From: Chitinophagaceae bacterium T5-Br10_B2g13
GTDB lineage: Bacteria; Bacteroidota; Rhodothermia; Balneolales; Balneolaceae
DNA: 64,000 nucleotides
Assembly (NCBI GenBank): GCA_001564065.1
Contig: LKNA01000008.1
Coordinates: forward strand, 1 to 64,000
Direction: 5' to 3'
In this document: positions 1 to 9,776 of the stretch, piece by piece
Layout: each line of letters begins with the position of its first letter
Position numbering within the stretch: position 1 is the stretch's first letter
Notes under the pieces: model-generated
The model's input: only the letters and a program-made list of their open reading frames with translations
Database searches by the model: none
What the model was told of the DNA's origin: nothing
Made by a program: the position numbers and the translations under genes

Positions 1-17
1 ACAAATAGGTGGCAATT

Positions 18-491
18 ATGAAAAATGTAATAACAGGTGTAGCGGGTGCTTTAATCGGAGTCGTCATCATGGGTTTGGTAGGTTTTTATAGCCTTCCGGG
101 ATTGATGATGCTAGAAGATCAATCGATGTACGATTTTGAAACAACGGTTGAACAGTTTGAAAATGAATTGGATGAGGCCGGATGGAGTGTTCTTCAGGTT
201 CACGATATGCAGGAAACTTTGGAAGGGCATGGGCATGATGTTCTAAGCGTAAAGATATTTGAACTCTGCTCTGCACGATACTCTGCGGAGATACTCAAAC
301 TGGATGATGAACGTATTGTTTCTCCATTAATGCCATGCAGAGTTGCCATCTACGAGAAAAGCAATGGCAATACATACATTTCCAGAATGGATTCAGAATT
401 ATTGGCTAAACCATTCGGCGGGGTCATTAACGATGTAATGCAGTCTGCTGCCTCCGAGATTGAAGAAGTTTTGGTAAAGTTGATTAAGTAA
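18..491 (+). CDS. Small membrane-anchored protein, DUF302-like
   Basis: ORF 9..491. The GTG at 9 is less likely than the ATG at 18, which has AGGTGG just upstream. N-terminal hydrophobic segment (VITGVAGALIGVVIMGLVGFYSLPG); the remainder resembles DUF302 by eye. Confidence 0.6.
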   Translation: MKNVITGVAGALIGVVIMGLVGFYSLPGLMMLEDQSMYDFETTVEQFENELDEAGWSVLQVHDMQETLEGHGHDVLSVKIFELCSARYSAEILKLDDERIVSPLMPCRVAIYEKSNGNTYISRMDSELLAKPFGGVINDVMQSAASEIEEVLVKLIK

Positions 492-513
492 CCGGACCTT
501 TTAAAATAAAGTA

Positions 514-545
514 AGCCCTCCAGTTAATCGCTGAAGGGCTTTTTC
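514..545 (+). terminator. Intrinsic terminator after the first gene
   Basis: AGCCCTCCAG-ttaatcg-CTGAAGGGCT followed by TTTTC. Confidence 0.6.
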
Positions 546-622
546 TATTTAAGTCAATTATTTTTGTGAAATTGTGTAAGGATTATACAAATATCGTTTC
601 TTACTAATAAAAAGGAGAAACC

Positions 623-955
623 ATGAGAAGAGAACTTATACTATCGAATCTTAGAATTGAACTTAGAAGAAAACAAGCTTCCTATCTTTCGGAAAAACGG
701 GCTTTGAGTTTTGTGAATGACTTTTTAAACAAGATGTCAATCGTCCACTCGTCTCAAATCAGAACCTGGCAGAAAGAGTTCTTTTTATCAGAACTTGAAA
801 GAAATATAGATTGCTCAAAAGAGGATCTGCTTCAGGCAAAATCAGCTCTAACATTTCTATACAACATTGTACTTAAGAAGGGAAGGGGTATAGATTTTAC
901 AGGTTCTGATGACGAAAGTAATGCTGATCCCGGAATACTTAAAATCACCGGTTAA
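623..955 (+). CDS. Orphan integrase/recombinase N-terminal SAM-like (core-binding) domain protein
   Basis: 110 aa. The segment RALSFVNDFLNKMSIVHSSQIRTWQKEFFLSELERN...LLQAKSALTFLYNIVLKK resembles the N-terminal domain of integron/Xer-type integrases (..VxxFLxxLA..., QAxxALxFLYxxVL). No catalytic R-HxxR-Y region follows. AAGGAG upstream of the ATG. Confidence 0.5.
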   Translation: MRRELILSNLRIELRRKQASYLSEKRALSFVNDFLNKMSIVHSSQIRTWQKEFFLSELERNIDCSKEDLLQAKSALTFLYNIVLKKGRGIDFTGSDDESNADPGILKITG

Positions 956-989
956 TAGCTGGAAATGATTATCAATGATTTAATTAAAA

Positions 990-2003
990 TCAATCCATTG
1001 ACATCGGATTGTTCTCTGCAATATCTCTGTACATCAGATACTCTTCCGGTGTAATATCTGCGAAAAGATAGTTCAAAGGATCGACAGGCTTGCCGTTGTA
1101 ATGCACTTCATAGTGTAAGTGAGGTCCATTTGTCATACCGGATTCACCTGAGAAGCCAATTAGCTGTCCTCGTTCAACTCTTGCTCCGGGCCTGATACCA
1201 TCTGCAAATCCAGACATGTGAGCATAGCGGCTTACGTATCCAAATCCATGATCGATTTCAACAAGCAGACCATAGTTACCACGCCGGCCGGCATACTTAA
1301 CGGTACCTTCACCGGTTGAGTAGATATCTGTCCCGATACTCGCACGGAAATCAATTCCTTCATGCATTCTTCTATATTTTAGAACAGGATGGATTCTTGG
1401 TCCGAAACCGCTGAGTAAAATTCCGTTTACCGGACGTATTGCCGGAACATGCTTTAATCTCTCTTGATTTTCATTATAGTAGGATTTAATCTCCTCGAAA
1501 GACAACTTCTGTATCCCCAAACGTCTTTCCAGATTATCTAACCTGGAAGCAGTCCATCTCAAAATCTCTGAAGCATCCTCGCTGTAAAGGTCGAAATCTG
1601 CATAGGGGTCAGTACCACCGGTACCGGCCATTCTCTCATCCTCAGTAATTGGATTTAAACCCAAAACGGAACGGTACATTTCGTTATCAAGCTCAGATAT
1701 TGTATTCAGTTCACTCTCAAGTTCGGTAATAGAAACACGGGTAGTTTCAAGCTGGCTCATTAGTGCATCATTCTCAGCTTTCAAAGCTATTTCTGCAGGC
1801 GACCCAATGAAATTGGATAGAACAATAATGGCAATACTCGCCATAACGATACTGTTGATAGCCCAGAAGGAGAGAGAATTGAATATCTTTTTCTTTTTTT
1901 CGTAGACAACGGGAACAAATTCGCACTTCTCGTTGTCGTAGTAAAAATGTTTGATATCAGACATATTTTGAGCGGTTAAAAATAAAGCGCTGAAAGTTAG
2001 CAC
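990..2003 (-). CDS. M23 family (LytM) peptidoglycan endopeptidase, membrane anchored
   Basis: MHEGIDFRA (HxxxD) and NGPHLHYEVHYNGKPVDPLNYL motifs; N-terminal TM and coiled coil. Confidence 0.9.
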   Translation of the reverse strand: MLTFSALFLTAQNMSDIKHFYYDNEKCEFVPVVYEKKKKIFNSLSFWAINSIVMASIAIIVLSNFIGSPAEIALKAENDALMSQLETTRVSITELESELNTISELDNEMYRSVLGLNPITEDERMAGTGGTDPYADFDLYSEDASEILRWTASRLDNLERRLGIQKLSFEEIKSYYNENQERLKHVPAIRPVNGILLSGFGPRIHPVLKYRRMHEGIDFRASIGTDIYSTGEGTVKYAGRRGNYGLLVEIDHGFGYVSRYAHMSGFADGIRPGARVERGQLIGFSGESGMTNGPHLHYEVHYNGKPVDPLNYLFADITPEEYLMYRDIAENNPMSMD

Positions 2004-2066
2004 ATTCCTGTAGTATAAAAAAGAGTAATTCGTGCAGGATTTGTTACGAATTAATGTGGAAAAGGT

Positions 2067-3095
2067 TTATTCAAAATCTCCTTCGAAATACTCAATAGCC
2101 CTTTTGGGCATGTCGCCCCTGTTTTTTTTCTGAGAAATATGCTTTTTAACTTTTTCTTGAAATGCTTTTGCTGCATCGTACCCATAGTGTTTTAACAAGT
2201 AATTCATAGCAATAACTTCAGCTATTACAGTAATATTTTTTCCTGCTGTAATCGGTAGATGAATCAACGGAATATTGGTTCCAAGAATTCCAATGGTATC
2301 ATTATCAAGGCCGGTCCGGTCAACTTTTTCAGTATTTTCCCAAAGCGAAAGTTCTAAAACAACTTCAAGCCTTTTTTGATAACGCACTGAACGGATTCCA
2401 AACATCGACATAACGTCTACAACACCAAGGCCCCGGATTTCCATGAAGTGTTTATTCATTTCGGTAGCTGATGCCATTAAAACATTGTTTTTCTTGGTAA
2501 GAATAACAACATCGTCAGATACCAGACGATGGCCCCGTTCAACGAGGTCTAATGCAACCTCACTTTTTCCTATACCTGACTTACCTGCAATTAAAATACC
2601 AATCCCGTAAACGTCCACCATCGTGCCGTGCAGCATAGTTTGTACGGCGAATAGGTCTTCAAGAAAATCTCTGAGCTGATACATGAATTTAGTTGTTTCA
2701 ACGTCTGTACGGTAGACCGGCACTTTGTGTTGCTCAGCAAGCTTCAATACTTTTTTGGGAAGATTGTTATTGTCAGTCAGAAAAATAACCGGAATGTCGA
2801 AAGATACCAGCTGCTCAAAAGAGCTCATCATTTCTGTTTCAGTCAGATTTCTCAAATACCTGCACTCAGTATTACCAATAATCTGTATTCTTTGATACGT
2901 GAATAGATCTACATAACCTGAAAGTGCTAATCCGGGACGATGAAGATCTGCTTCTACGATATACTTATTATCAGCATTGTCTACAGCAGCCAAAGACTCA
3001 AAATTCAGTTTAAGAGTAGATTTTAGCCGATCTACAAGTGCGGATACCTGAACTTTTTCCCTTCTGGGAATTATTTCCTGATTATCGAAAAGCAT
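2067..3095 (-). CDS. hprK: HPr kinase/phosphorylase
   Basis: P-loop GKSGIGKSEVALDLVERGHRLVSDDVV and signature MEIRGLGVVDV. Confidence 0.93.
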   Translation of the reverse strand: MLFDNQEIIPRREKVQVSALVDRLKSTLKLNFESLAAVDNADNKYIVEADLHRPGLALSGYVDLFTYQRIQIIGNTECRYLRNLTETEMMSSFEQLVSFDIPVIFLTDNNNLPKKVLKLAEQHKVPVYRTDVETTKFMYQLRDFLEDLFAVQTMLHGTMVDVYGIGILIAGKSGIGKSEVALDLVERGHRLVSDDVVILTKKNNVLMASATEMNKHFMEIRGLGVVDVMSMFGIRSVRYQKRLEVVLELSLWENTEKVDRTGLDNDTIGILGTNIPLIHLPITAGKNITVIAEVIAMNYLLKHYGYDAAKAFQEKVKKHISQKKNRGDMPKRAIEYFEGDFE

Positions 3096-3111
3096 AACGG
3101 TTATTAAAGGT

Positions 3112-3146
3112 AAAAAAAGACCTGCCTTGAACGCTTCAAGGCAGGT
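3112..3146 (-). terminator. Intrinsic terminator between hpf and hprK
   Basis: On the minus strand: ACCTGCCTTGAA-GCG-TTCAAGGCAGGT (12 bp perfect stem) then CTTTTTTT. Confidence 0.85.
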
Positions 3147-3158
3147 ATTGTTGAATCA

Positions 3159-3470
3159 TTACTGATGCTCGAAGTGCTTTGTTTTATATTTACGCAGCTG
3201 TCGTACCGCTGTATCCACAGCAGCCCCAATGGCTTGTTCGTAAGAGGGTGCTTCTTCTTTCACGTTGATCAGTGTTTTAGGGACTTTGACGTTGAGTTCT
3301 GCGATAGATGGATTATCATCGTCCTGTCCCGGTTGCAGTACAATATCACACACGATAATTTTATCGAAAAATTGTTCCAGTTTTTCAACAGAGCTTAAAC
3401 TAAACTCTTTTAAGTCCTGGCTGCAATCAAAATGTCTTGCTGTGAAAGTCGTTTTCATTATTTCCTCCAA
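3159..3470 (-). CDS. hpf: Ribosome hibernation promoting factor (HPF/YfiA family)
   Basis: MKTTFTARHFDCSQDLKEFSLSSVEKLEQFFDKI... typical short HPF. The real start may be the second Met (MKTTF). Confidence 0.88.
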   Translation of the reverse strand: MEEIMKTTFTARHFDCSQDLKEFSLSSVEKLEQFFDKIIVCDIVLQPGQDDDNPSIAELNVKVPKTLINVKEEAPSYEQAIGAAVDTAVRQLRKYKTKHFEHQ

Positions 3471-3477
3471 TTAAGGT

Positions 3478-4395
3478 TTAATTTTCTGCCCTGGGATGGG
3501 CTTTACTATATACTTTTTTTAGACGATCCACACTGGTATGAGTGTAGATCTGTGTTGCAGATAGATCTGCATGACCTAAAAATTCTTTTATAATTCGAAT
3601 ATCGGCACCTGCATTAAGCATGTGCGTAGCGAAACTGTGTCGCAGAACATGCGGACTTTTTTGTGTTACCTCACTTACCATAGTTAGATAATGCTTTACC
3701 AAATTCTGAATCCGTCGAGGATACATCCGCTGACCTCCCGGCGCTAAGAATAGAGCTTTCCGTGCATCACTATCCGTTCTTTTTCCATAAAGTTCCGTTC
3801 GGGTTTTTAGATGATTTCTTATAGACTGTATTGCCTTTTCCCCTAACGGAATAATACGCTGCTTGTTACCTTTACCAATGACAGTGACCTGTTTATCGTT
3901 CAGATCAAGCTGAGTTACGTTTAAATTGGTCAGTTCAGATAATCGCATCCCGGTTGCATAAAATAGCTCAAGTATGGCCTTGTCCTGATTTCCGGATGGA
4001 GTACCTGTTTCTACCAAATTCATCATACGTTCAATTTCTTCTACCTGAACGGTATTTGGCAACTTTTTATCCTTTTTCGGGACAATAAGAAGGTGGGCAG
4101 GATTTTTTTCTATCGCACCGCGTACAAAACAGTATTTAAAAAATGATCGAATTGAAGCTACTTTTCTGGCAATGGTACTGCGTGCCAGCCCGGCTTCGCT
4201 TAGCGCTCCGAGCCACAGGCGTATAATGAGGCGATCGATTTTTTTTAATTCCACTTCTTTGATGTCAACATCAAAATGAGCTGAACAGAACGCTAAAAAC
4301 TGTTCAAGATCAGTACGGTATGATGTTAATGTGTGAGCAGAGGAGTTCTTCTCTATTCTCAAATACTTGATATATTTGTCGATCCATTCCTTCAT
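3478..4395 (-). CDS. Tyrosine recombinase, XerC/XerD family
   Basis: Catalytic R (ATGMRLSEL), HxxR (HVLRHSFATHML), H/Y (LGHADLSATQIYTH). Adjacent to hpf, a common housekeeping arrangement in this group. Confidence 0.9.
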   Translation of the reverse strand: MKEWIDKYIKYLRIEKNSSAHTLTSYRTDLEQFLAFCSAHFDVDIKEVELKKIDRLIIRLWLGALSEAGLARSTIARKVASIRSFFKYCFVRGAIEKNPAHLLIVPKKDKKLPNTVQVEEIERMMNLVETGTPSGNQDKAILELFYATGMRLSELTNLNVTQLDLNDKQVTVIGKGNKQRIIPLGEKAIQSIRNHLKTRTELYGKRTDSDARKALFLAPGGQRMYPRRIQNLVKHYLTMVSEVTQKSPHVLRHSFATHMLNAGADIRIIKEFLGHADLSATQIYTHTSVDRLKKVYSKAHPRAEN

Positions 4396-4465
4396 CTGTC
4401 TTCAATATAGTACACTTGATCAATAAACTAAATAGGGGGTTTTCTTATTTGATGGTTTGTTGAGG

Positions 4466-5641
4466 TTATACTTTTCGTCCTTTCCACAAAGCAGATCTTC
4501 CCGTAAGCTTGTCAATAATTTTTACAACGCCCAACCGCTGAAACCATAACACTCCAACAGGATGTGTAAAAACGTATAAAGGGTTCCATGAAAACCAGGT
4601 AGAAATTGTGAGGCGCTGGAGTAGTATGATTGAAATGGAAGCGACGGAAAGAAAAAGAACAGGAGGGTTGTAGTTAACGAACTGCCATCCTAATGTGATG
4701 AATGGCAGTATAAACACGACAAGATGCAGTAGTGCAGCAGAAACAAAAAGTGACATTGAGTTTCCAAACCCGGCCAGAAAATTTTTTCTCAGTCCTTCAA
4801 ACATTTCTTCTTCACTTCTATACATTCTGCAGCTGATTGTACTCATACCGGTAAACATTCTCAGGGTTAAGCCCTCTTTTTTGATGTTCTTTGCAAGCTC
4901 TACATCTTCCACAACTTGCTGCTTTACCGATTTGTGACCATCAATACGCTCATAAGCATCTCTCGTAAAAGCCACGCTTTGTCCGTTTGCGGCAGCAAAT
5001 CTATCTCTGATCCGGTTATAAACGGCTGCAGGCATCCAGCGCGGTTTCCGATACACGTAGATAGTTGGAAGTACAGTAAGCAAGGCAAAGTATATGAGTG
5101 GAATAACTGTTTTTTCCCAGAACGTACCCAGAATTTGTCTTGGCCAAATGGTGAGCATGTCTAAATCGTAAATACGGAATGAGTTACTTATTCTGTTAAG
5201 TGCCTCGGGCTGTAGTATGGTATCGGCATCAACAAAGAGTAAAAAGTCTCCGGTTGCAAAGTAACTAAGCTGCTGACATGCCCACGGTTTTCCAAACCAA
5301 TCATCGGGCTTCTCTTTACCGGTGTGGATGAAAAGTTGATCAGGGTGAGCAGCTCTGAACTCTTGTAAAATTTCAGGCGTCCGGTCGGTAGACCGATCGT
5401 CCAAAACATGTACATCAAAATTATCGTAATTTTGATCCAGAACAGTCTTTAAAAGTGAACCAATATTGAATTCCTCATTACGAGCCGGAATGCAAACGGA
5501 GATTTTTTTGCTCTTAAAATTTTCGGCTGTATCATGTGGCAATTCTGTAAGCTCAATTCTGTTGCGTATAAGTATCATTGACGTTATAAACAGGTATAAA
5601 AGCGCAGCAGAGAGAAGCCAAAATAGAATGGAGATATCCAT
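4466..5641 (-). CDS. Family 2 glycosyltransferase (CrtQ/carotenoid-type GT2-like), membrane associated
   Basis: SVCIPARNEEFNIGSLLKTVLDQNYDNFDVHVLDDRSTDRT, DADT motif and C-terminal TMs. ORF extends to 5710, but the Met at 5641 (MDISILFWLLSAALLYLF) avoids overlap with the divergent gene. Confidence 0.8.
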   Translation of the reverse strand: MDISILFWLLSAALLYLFITSMILIRNRIELTELPHDTAENFKSKKISVCIPARNEEFNIGSLLKTVLDQNYDNFDVHVLDDRSTDRTPEILQEFRAAHPDQLFIHTGKEKPDDWFGKPWACQQLSYFATGDFLLFVDADTILQPEALNRISNSFRIYDLDMLTIWPRQILGTFWEKTVIPLIYFALLTVLPTIYVYRKPRWMPAAVYNRIRDRFAAANGQSVAFTRDAYERIDGHKSVKQQVVEDVELAKNIKKEGLTLRMFTGMSTISCRMYRSEEEMFEGLRKNFLAGFGNSMSLFVSAALLHLVVFILPFITLGWQFVNYNPPVLFLSVASISIILLQRLTISTWFSWNPLYVFTHPVGVLWFQRLGVVKIIDKLTGRSALWKGRKV

Positions 5642-5699
5642 CGATTCATTTATAATTTTAGTAATAGCCGACTTAAGGTGTTCTTGAAAATAGAGATTT

Positions 5700-6764
5700 A
5701 TGCAGATCATTTCAGACTACGCAAAAGATACTCGAACCGAAAAACCAATTCCGGGGTCTTACGAGTGGTGGTATTTTGACGCAGTAGACGAAAACGGTTA
5801 CAGTATTGTAGTGATTTTCTATGAAGGAAACCCCTTTTCGAAAAGATACATTCAGGCGTTATCGGAGAAGAGTAATCATCTTGCTAATAATTACCCCGCA
5901 ATCAGCATTTCAGTCTATAAAGATGGAAAACCACTTTTCTACAGTTTTGAAGAAACAGACGCTGCATTCGCAGAATTTGGTTCAGAAAAGATATCCGGGA
6001 GAGTAGGGGGAAATAATTTTACAGGGAGCAGAGAGGGCGATTCCGTTTCATATTTGCTTGAACTGAATCAGTCCCTGCCAAATGGTGAAAGCATTTCAGG
6101 TGAATTACTGTATTTATCTGATAGCGCATCGAGAATAACTGGTTCAGATTTCAATCAACAGAGTTCTAACACGCATGTTTGGAATTTAATACTCCCTAAA
6201 TGTAAAGTATCAGGCAATCTGAAAATAGATTCACCAAAATCGGAAGCCATTTCGTTCAACGGTAAAGGTTATCATGATCACAATTTTGGTTCAGAACCGA
6301 TGAAAGATACTTTCGATGAGTGGTATTGGGGGAGGTATCACTTTGAAGACTCTACGCTGATCTACTACGTGATGAATGTGAAAGGTGAATGGGATAGAAA
6401 GGGGTGGCTAATCGGCGATGACGGAAATGTCGCTATTGTTGACTCAATAGAACTGCAGGATGAATCATGGACATTTTTTGGATTGAATAGTGCCCGGAAA
6501 ATTGAATTTAGTGGCAATGGGTTTAAAGCGGTTTTACAGAAAGATCAAATGGTTGATAGCGGCCCGTTTTACCAGCGATTTGAAGGAGTTGTCCTTGCCG
6601 AAGTGGACGGCAATATCATGAAGGCTGAAGGGATATCTGAATACATCAAACCGGATAGAATTTACTCGAAGATGTTTTGGCCTTTGGTGGATATGAGAAT
6701 TAAATACCCCGGAAAGGCACACTGGGTGCAAATGAGTTCCAAGCTATATCGCTGGACGTGGTAA
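5700..6764 (+). CDS. CrtC-like (hydroxyneurosporene synthase / carotenoid 1,2-hydratase family) protein
   Basis: GSYEWWYFDAVDENGYSIVVIFYEGNPFS and GKGYHDHNFGSEPM...WYWGRYHF motifs typical of the CrtC/AttH-like fold. Confidence 0.75.
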   Translation: MQIISDYAKDTRTEKPIPGSYEWWYFDAVDENGYSIVVIFYEGNPFSKRYIQALSEKSNHLANNYPAISISVYKDGKPLFYSFEETDAAFAEFGSEKISGRVGGNNFTGSREGDSVSYLLELNQSLPNGESISGELLYLSDSASRITGSDFNQQSSNTHVWNLILPKCKVSGNLKIDSPKSEAISFNGKGYHDHNFGSEPMKDTFDEWYWGRYHFEDSTLIYYVMNVKGEWDRKGWLIGDDGNVAIVDSIELQDESWTFFGLNSARKIEFSGNGFKAVLQKDQMVDSGPFYQRFEGVVLAEVDGNIMKAEGISEYIKPDRIYSKMFWPLVDMRIKYPGKAHWVQMSSKLYRWTW

Positions 6765-6770
6765 ACAAAA

Positions 6771-6800
6771 AAAGGCGACTCAAATAAATGAGCCGCCTTT
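6771..6800. terminator. Hairpin terminator, possibly bidirectional, between convergent genes
   Basis: AAAGGCGaCTCA-aataaa-TGAGcCGCCTTT, A-run and T-run on either side. Confidence 0.65.
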
Positions 6801-6861
6801 CTAATTTTATAACGTACCATCAGAAGCATAAATGCTTCGATATTTGGGTAAACAACTATTC

Positions 6862-9633
6862 TTATTCATTGTAGAAATAAATGTTGTCTATGTAAACATA
6901 TCTAATGGTACCTGCTGTGGTAAAGAGGATTTGATAAATACTTTCTCTGTCTAACTCACCACTCGCACTTTCAGCTGTAAAGTCATCAAGTGCTACGTCA
7001 AAAGAAACCCATTCACCAACTGTATCTACAGGATTAACCGAACCTATAGCACTTGTTTCACCATCTTGTTCTGGTAAATTGCCATGATTGGATAACTTTG
7101 GATTAAGTACAGCACCTGCACCAACGGATTCATCGGCTACCCAATAGTCAAAACTCATGTGAGTGAATTCAGTCAAATCAATAGCACTGTCAAGCTGAAT
7201 TCCGATAAAGTTTCCTATGTCATATAGCAAAACATTATCACCGTCTGCAATCTCAACTTCTCCAACTAAGCTTCCCTGGCTCCATTCGGTTGCAAAGGAT
7301 GTAACGTCAATATTTGAATAAGAATCACTGTAGATTGAAATTACATCTTCAGCATCTCTGGCAGGAGGTGTTGGGGCAGCTGCATTTGGTTCTGCTATGT
7401 CACCACCGTTTCCGTTACTGCTGCCTTCGCCTCCCTGTACAAGAGAAACATTGTCAATGACTACAACACCTGTTTCAGCACCCATATCGAATAATACACG
7501 GCTGTTTGCTGTTCCGAAATCTGCAGTCAATTCAAGTGTAAATCTCTGGGTTTGATCAGTCAGATTTACTGTTTTTACGTTTGCGTCGAAAGGTGCTTCG
7601 TTCTGCCCAATTCCTGCTATCATCGTTCTGGTATTTCCAGCTCCGGTAGAAGCGTCAAACTCAAGTATGTAATTCTCGCCTTCTACAATCTCAACTACTT
7701 GACTGAGATTTACATCCCAAGGATTACCAGCTGTTAGAACATCAGCAAAAAAGAAACTATTTCCGCCTTCTTCTCTTATTTCTCCGGCCCCTTCAGTCCA
7801 TGGTGCTCTGCCTGACTCAAAATCACCGTTGGTGATGAGCTCTCCATCTACGCCACCATTACCGTCACCAAGTTCAGGGATAAGAACAGCATCAATAATG
7901 TGTACTACACCATTTGTGCCAACCTGATCGGCAACGACTACCTCAGCAGTACCTCCGGCAGCGTCAGTAATGGTTACGGTACCATTATCAACATTAATAG
8001 TAATGTCCTGTTCGTTCAGCATTTCAACTGTTTGAGGCGGCATAATATCACCGGACTCAACATTTGCAGCCAGTACGTGGTATGTCAGAACTTCAACGAT
8101 TTGATCGTTTGTAAGTCCGCCAACTACATCGCTAATTGCGTCGAACGCTGCATTTGTTGGAGCAAAAACTGTAAAAGGACCATCTCCCTGTAAGGTAGTT
8201 ACCAAGTCAAAATCAACGAGGAGTCCAACAAGAGAAGTCAGATCGTAATTTTTCTGCGCAATTGCTGTAATGTCTACAAATGCATTTGGCAACAATACTG
8301 TATCCACTGCGTGAATAATACCGTTACTGGATGCTACATCAGCAGCTACAACGGTTGAATTACCGTTAACTACTACATCACCGTTAACTGTGATATATAA
8401 GTTTTCATCAGTAGTAGATGGAACAGCTTGTTGTGCCTGAAGATCTCCCGAAGCAATGGTTTCGCCCGGAATTGTATGATAAAGAAGAATTTCTTCTACT
8501 TGCTCAGCTGTTAAGCTTCCTGGATCAACTTCTGCAAACAGATCAGCGAAAGCATCATTTGTAGGAGCAAAAACAGTGAATTCCTGTGATGCTACAGCTT
8601 CAACTAAATCTGCCTGAACAATTAATTCAACCAATTGAGTAAAGTTGTAGTTCTTCTGAGCTACCTGCACTGTATTTAGGAAAGCATTTGGCAGTAAAAC
8701 GTTATCAACTACATGAATGATACCGTTTGAAGCTTCAACGTCTGCGTCTACAACAGTTGAATTACCGTTTACAACAACACCGTTTTCTTCATCTGAAGTA
8801 ATATATAGTAATTCTTCATTAGCAGATTCCACAGCTTGTTCCGGAGCTAAATCACCGGAAGCAATTCCCGGACCTGCAATAACGTGGTAAGTCAGAATAA
8901 ATGTAATTTGCTCTTCTGTAAGTGAGCCGGGGTCAACTTCTGCAAAAAGTGCTTCAAAAGCTTCATCGGTTGGAGCAAATGCTGTATATGGTCCTAAGTA
9001 CTGAAGGGTTGTTGTTAAACCAACAGATTCAACCAGGTCAATTAAAGTAGTAAAAGCACCGGCTTCTTCAGCAACGTCAACCAGGTTTGGAATTTCAAGT
9101 GCAATTCTTATATCTCTTGGCAAGAGAACTTCATCAATACCGTGAATATATCCGTTAGTGGCTTCTAAATCAGCCTTTACAACGTTAGAAGAGCCATTTA
9201 CAATAACTCCGGCAGCACTCGACTGGACGAGAGTATTCTCTTCATTTAACATCTCAACATCTTGCTGAGCTTGTAATGCAGTAGAAGGAACAGATCCTTC
9301 AGTTACATGGAAAGTAACAATATCCAATAGTTGTTCTTCAGTTAAGCTTTCCAAAACTCCTTCAGGTAAAGCATTGAACGCAGCATTGGTAGGTGCGAAT
9401 ACAGTATAATCTCCGGATTCGAGTGTTTCTACGAGTCCAAGATCTACAATTACATCAACAAGAATGCTGAAGTCATCGTCGCTCTGTGCAAGTTCAACAA
9501 GATTCAGATCAGATGAAGGTGGCGGTGTTACCGGCCCGTCATCATCACTTCCACAAGCTGTAATTAACGTTATCGTAAGAAGTGGTGCTATGATAAATAG
9601 CAATAACTTCCTTATCGTATTATTTATTTTCAT
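6862..9633 (-). CDS. Lipoprotein with four tandem FAS1 (fasciclin) domains plus C-terminal carbohydrate-binding-like modules
   Basis: Lipobox LITAC; four repeats of the type LVxLxVxADLVxxLxxxxFTVFAPTNxAFxxL...VLTYHV; then ELITNGDFESGRAPWTEGAGEIREEGG... (CBM4_9-like) and a second beta-sandwich-like module. Confidence 0.85.
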   Translation of the reverse strand: MKINNTIRKLLLFIIAPLLTITLITACGSDDDGPVTPPPSSDLNLVELAQSDDDFSILVDVIVDLGLVETLESGDYTVFAPTNAAFNALPEGVLESLTEEQLLDIVTFHVTEGSVPSTALQAQQDVEMLNEENTLVQSSAAGVIVNGSSNVVKADLEATNGYIHGIDEVLLPRDIRIALEIPNLVDVAEEAGAFTTLIDLVESVGLTTTLQYLGPYTAFAPTDEAFEALFAEVDPGSLTEEQITFILTYHVIAGPGIASGDLAPEQAVESANEELLYITSDEENGVVVNGNSTVVDADVEASNGIIHVVDNVLLPNAFLNTVQVAQKNYNFTQLVELIVQADLVEAVASQEFTVFAPTNDAFADLFAEVDPGSLTAEQVEEILLYHTIPGETIASGDLQAQQAVPSTTDENLYITVNGDVVVNGNSTVVAADVASSNGIIHAVDTVLLPNAFVDITAIAQKNYDLTSLVGLLVDFDLVTTLQGDGPFTVFAPTNAAFDAISDVVGGLTNDQIVEVLTYHVLAANVESGDIMPPQTVEMLNEQDITINVDNGTVTITDAAGGTAEVVVADQVGTNGVVHIIDAVLIPELGDGNGGVDGELITNGDFESGRAPWTEGAGEIREEGGNSFFFADVLTAGNPWDVNLSQVVEIVEGENYILEFDASTGAGNTRTMIAGIGQNEAPFDANVKTVNLTDQTQRFTLELTADFGTANSRVLFDMGAETGVVVIDNVSLVQGGEGSSNGNGGDIAEPNAAAPTPPARDAEDVISIYSDSYSNIDVTSFATEWSQGSLVGEVEIADGDNVLLYDIGNFIGIQLDSAIDLTEFTHMSFDYWVADESVGAGAVLNPKLSNHGNLPEQDGETSAIGSVNPVDTVGEWVSFDVALDDFTAESASGELDRESIYQILFTTAGTIRYVYIDNIYFYNE

Positions 9634-9776
9634 CGTGTTTGCTGTTTTATTTGGGTTAAGTGATTCTGATATTTTCCAATCAGTAAATCTTACAACATCA
9701 AATTAATCCAAATTCGTTTACAAACCCGAAAAAAAAATACTAGTAGATTACTTGTGTAAAATACCTAGGTAAAGGA

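Noticed and set aside
3478-4395. Xer-type recombinase considered as a mobile-element integrase
   Set aside because: Adjacent to hpf in a housekeeping context, with no att-like repeats, tRNA or cargo; best read as chromosomal XerC/D.
7552-8193. Plus-strand ORFs antisense to the FAS1 lipoprotein gene
   Set aside because: Shadow ORFs of the repetitive coding sequence.
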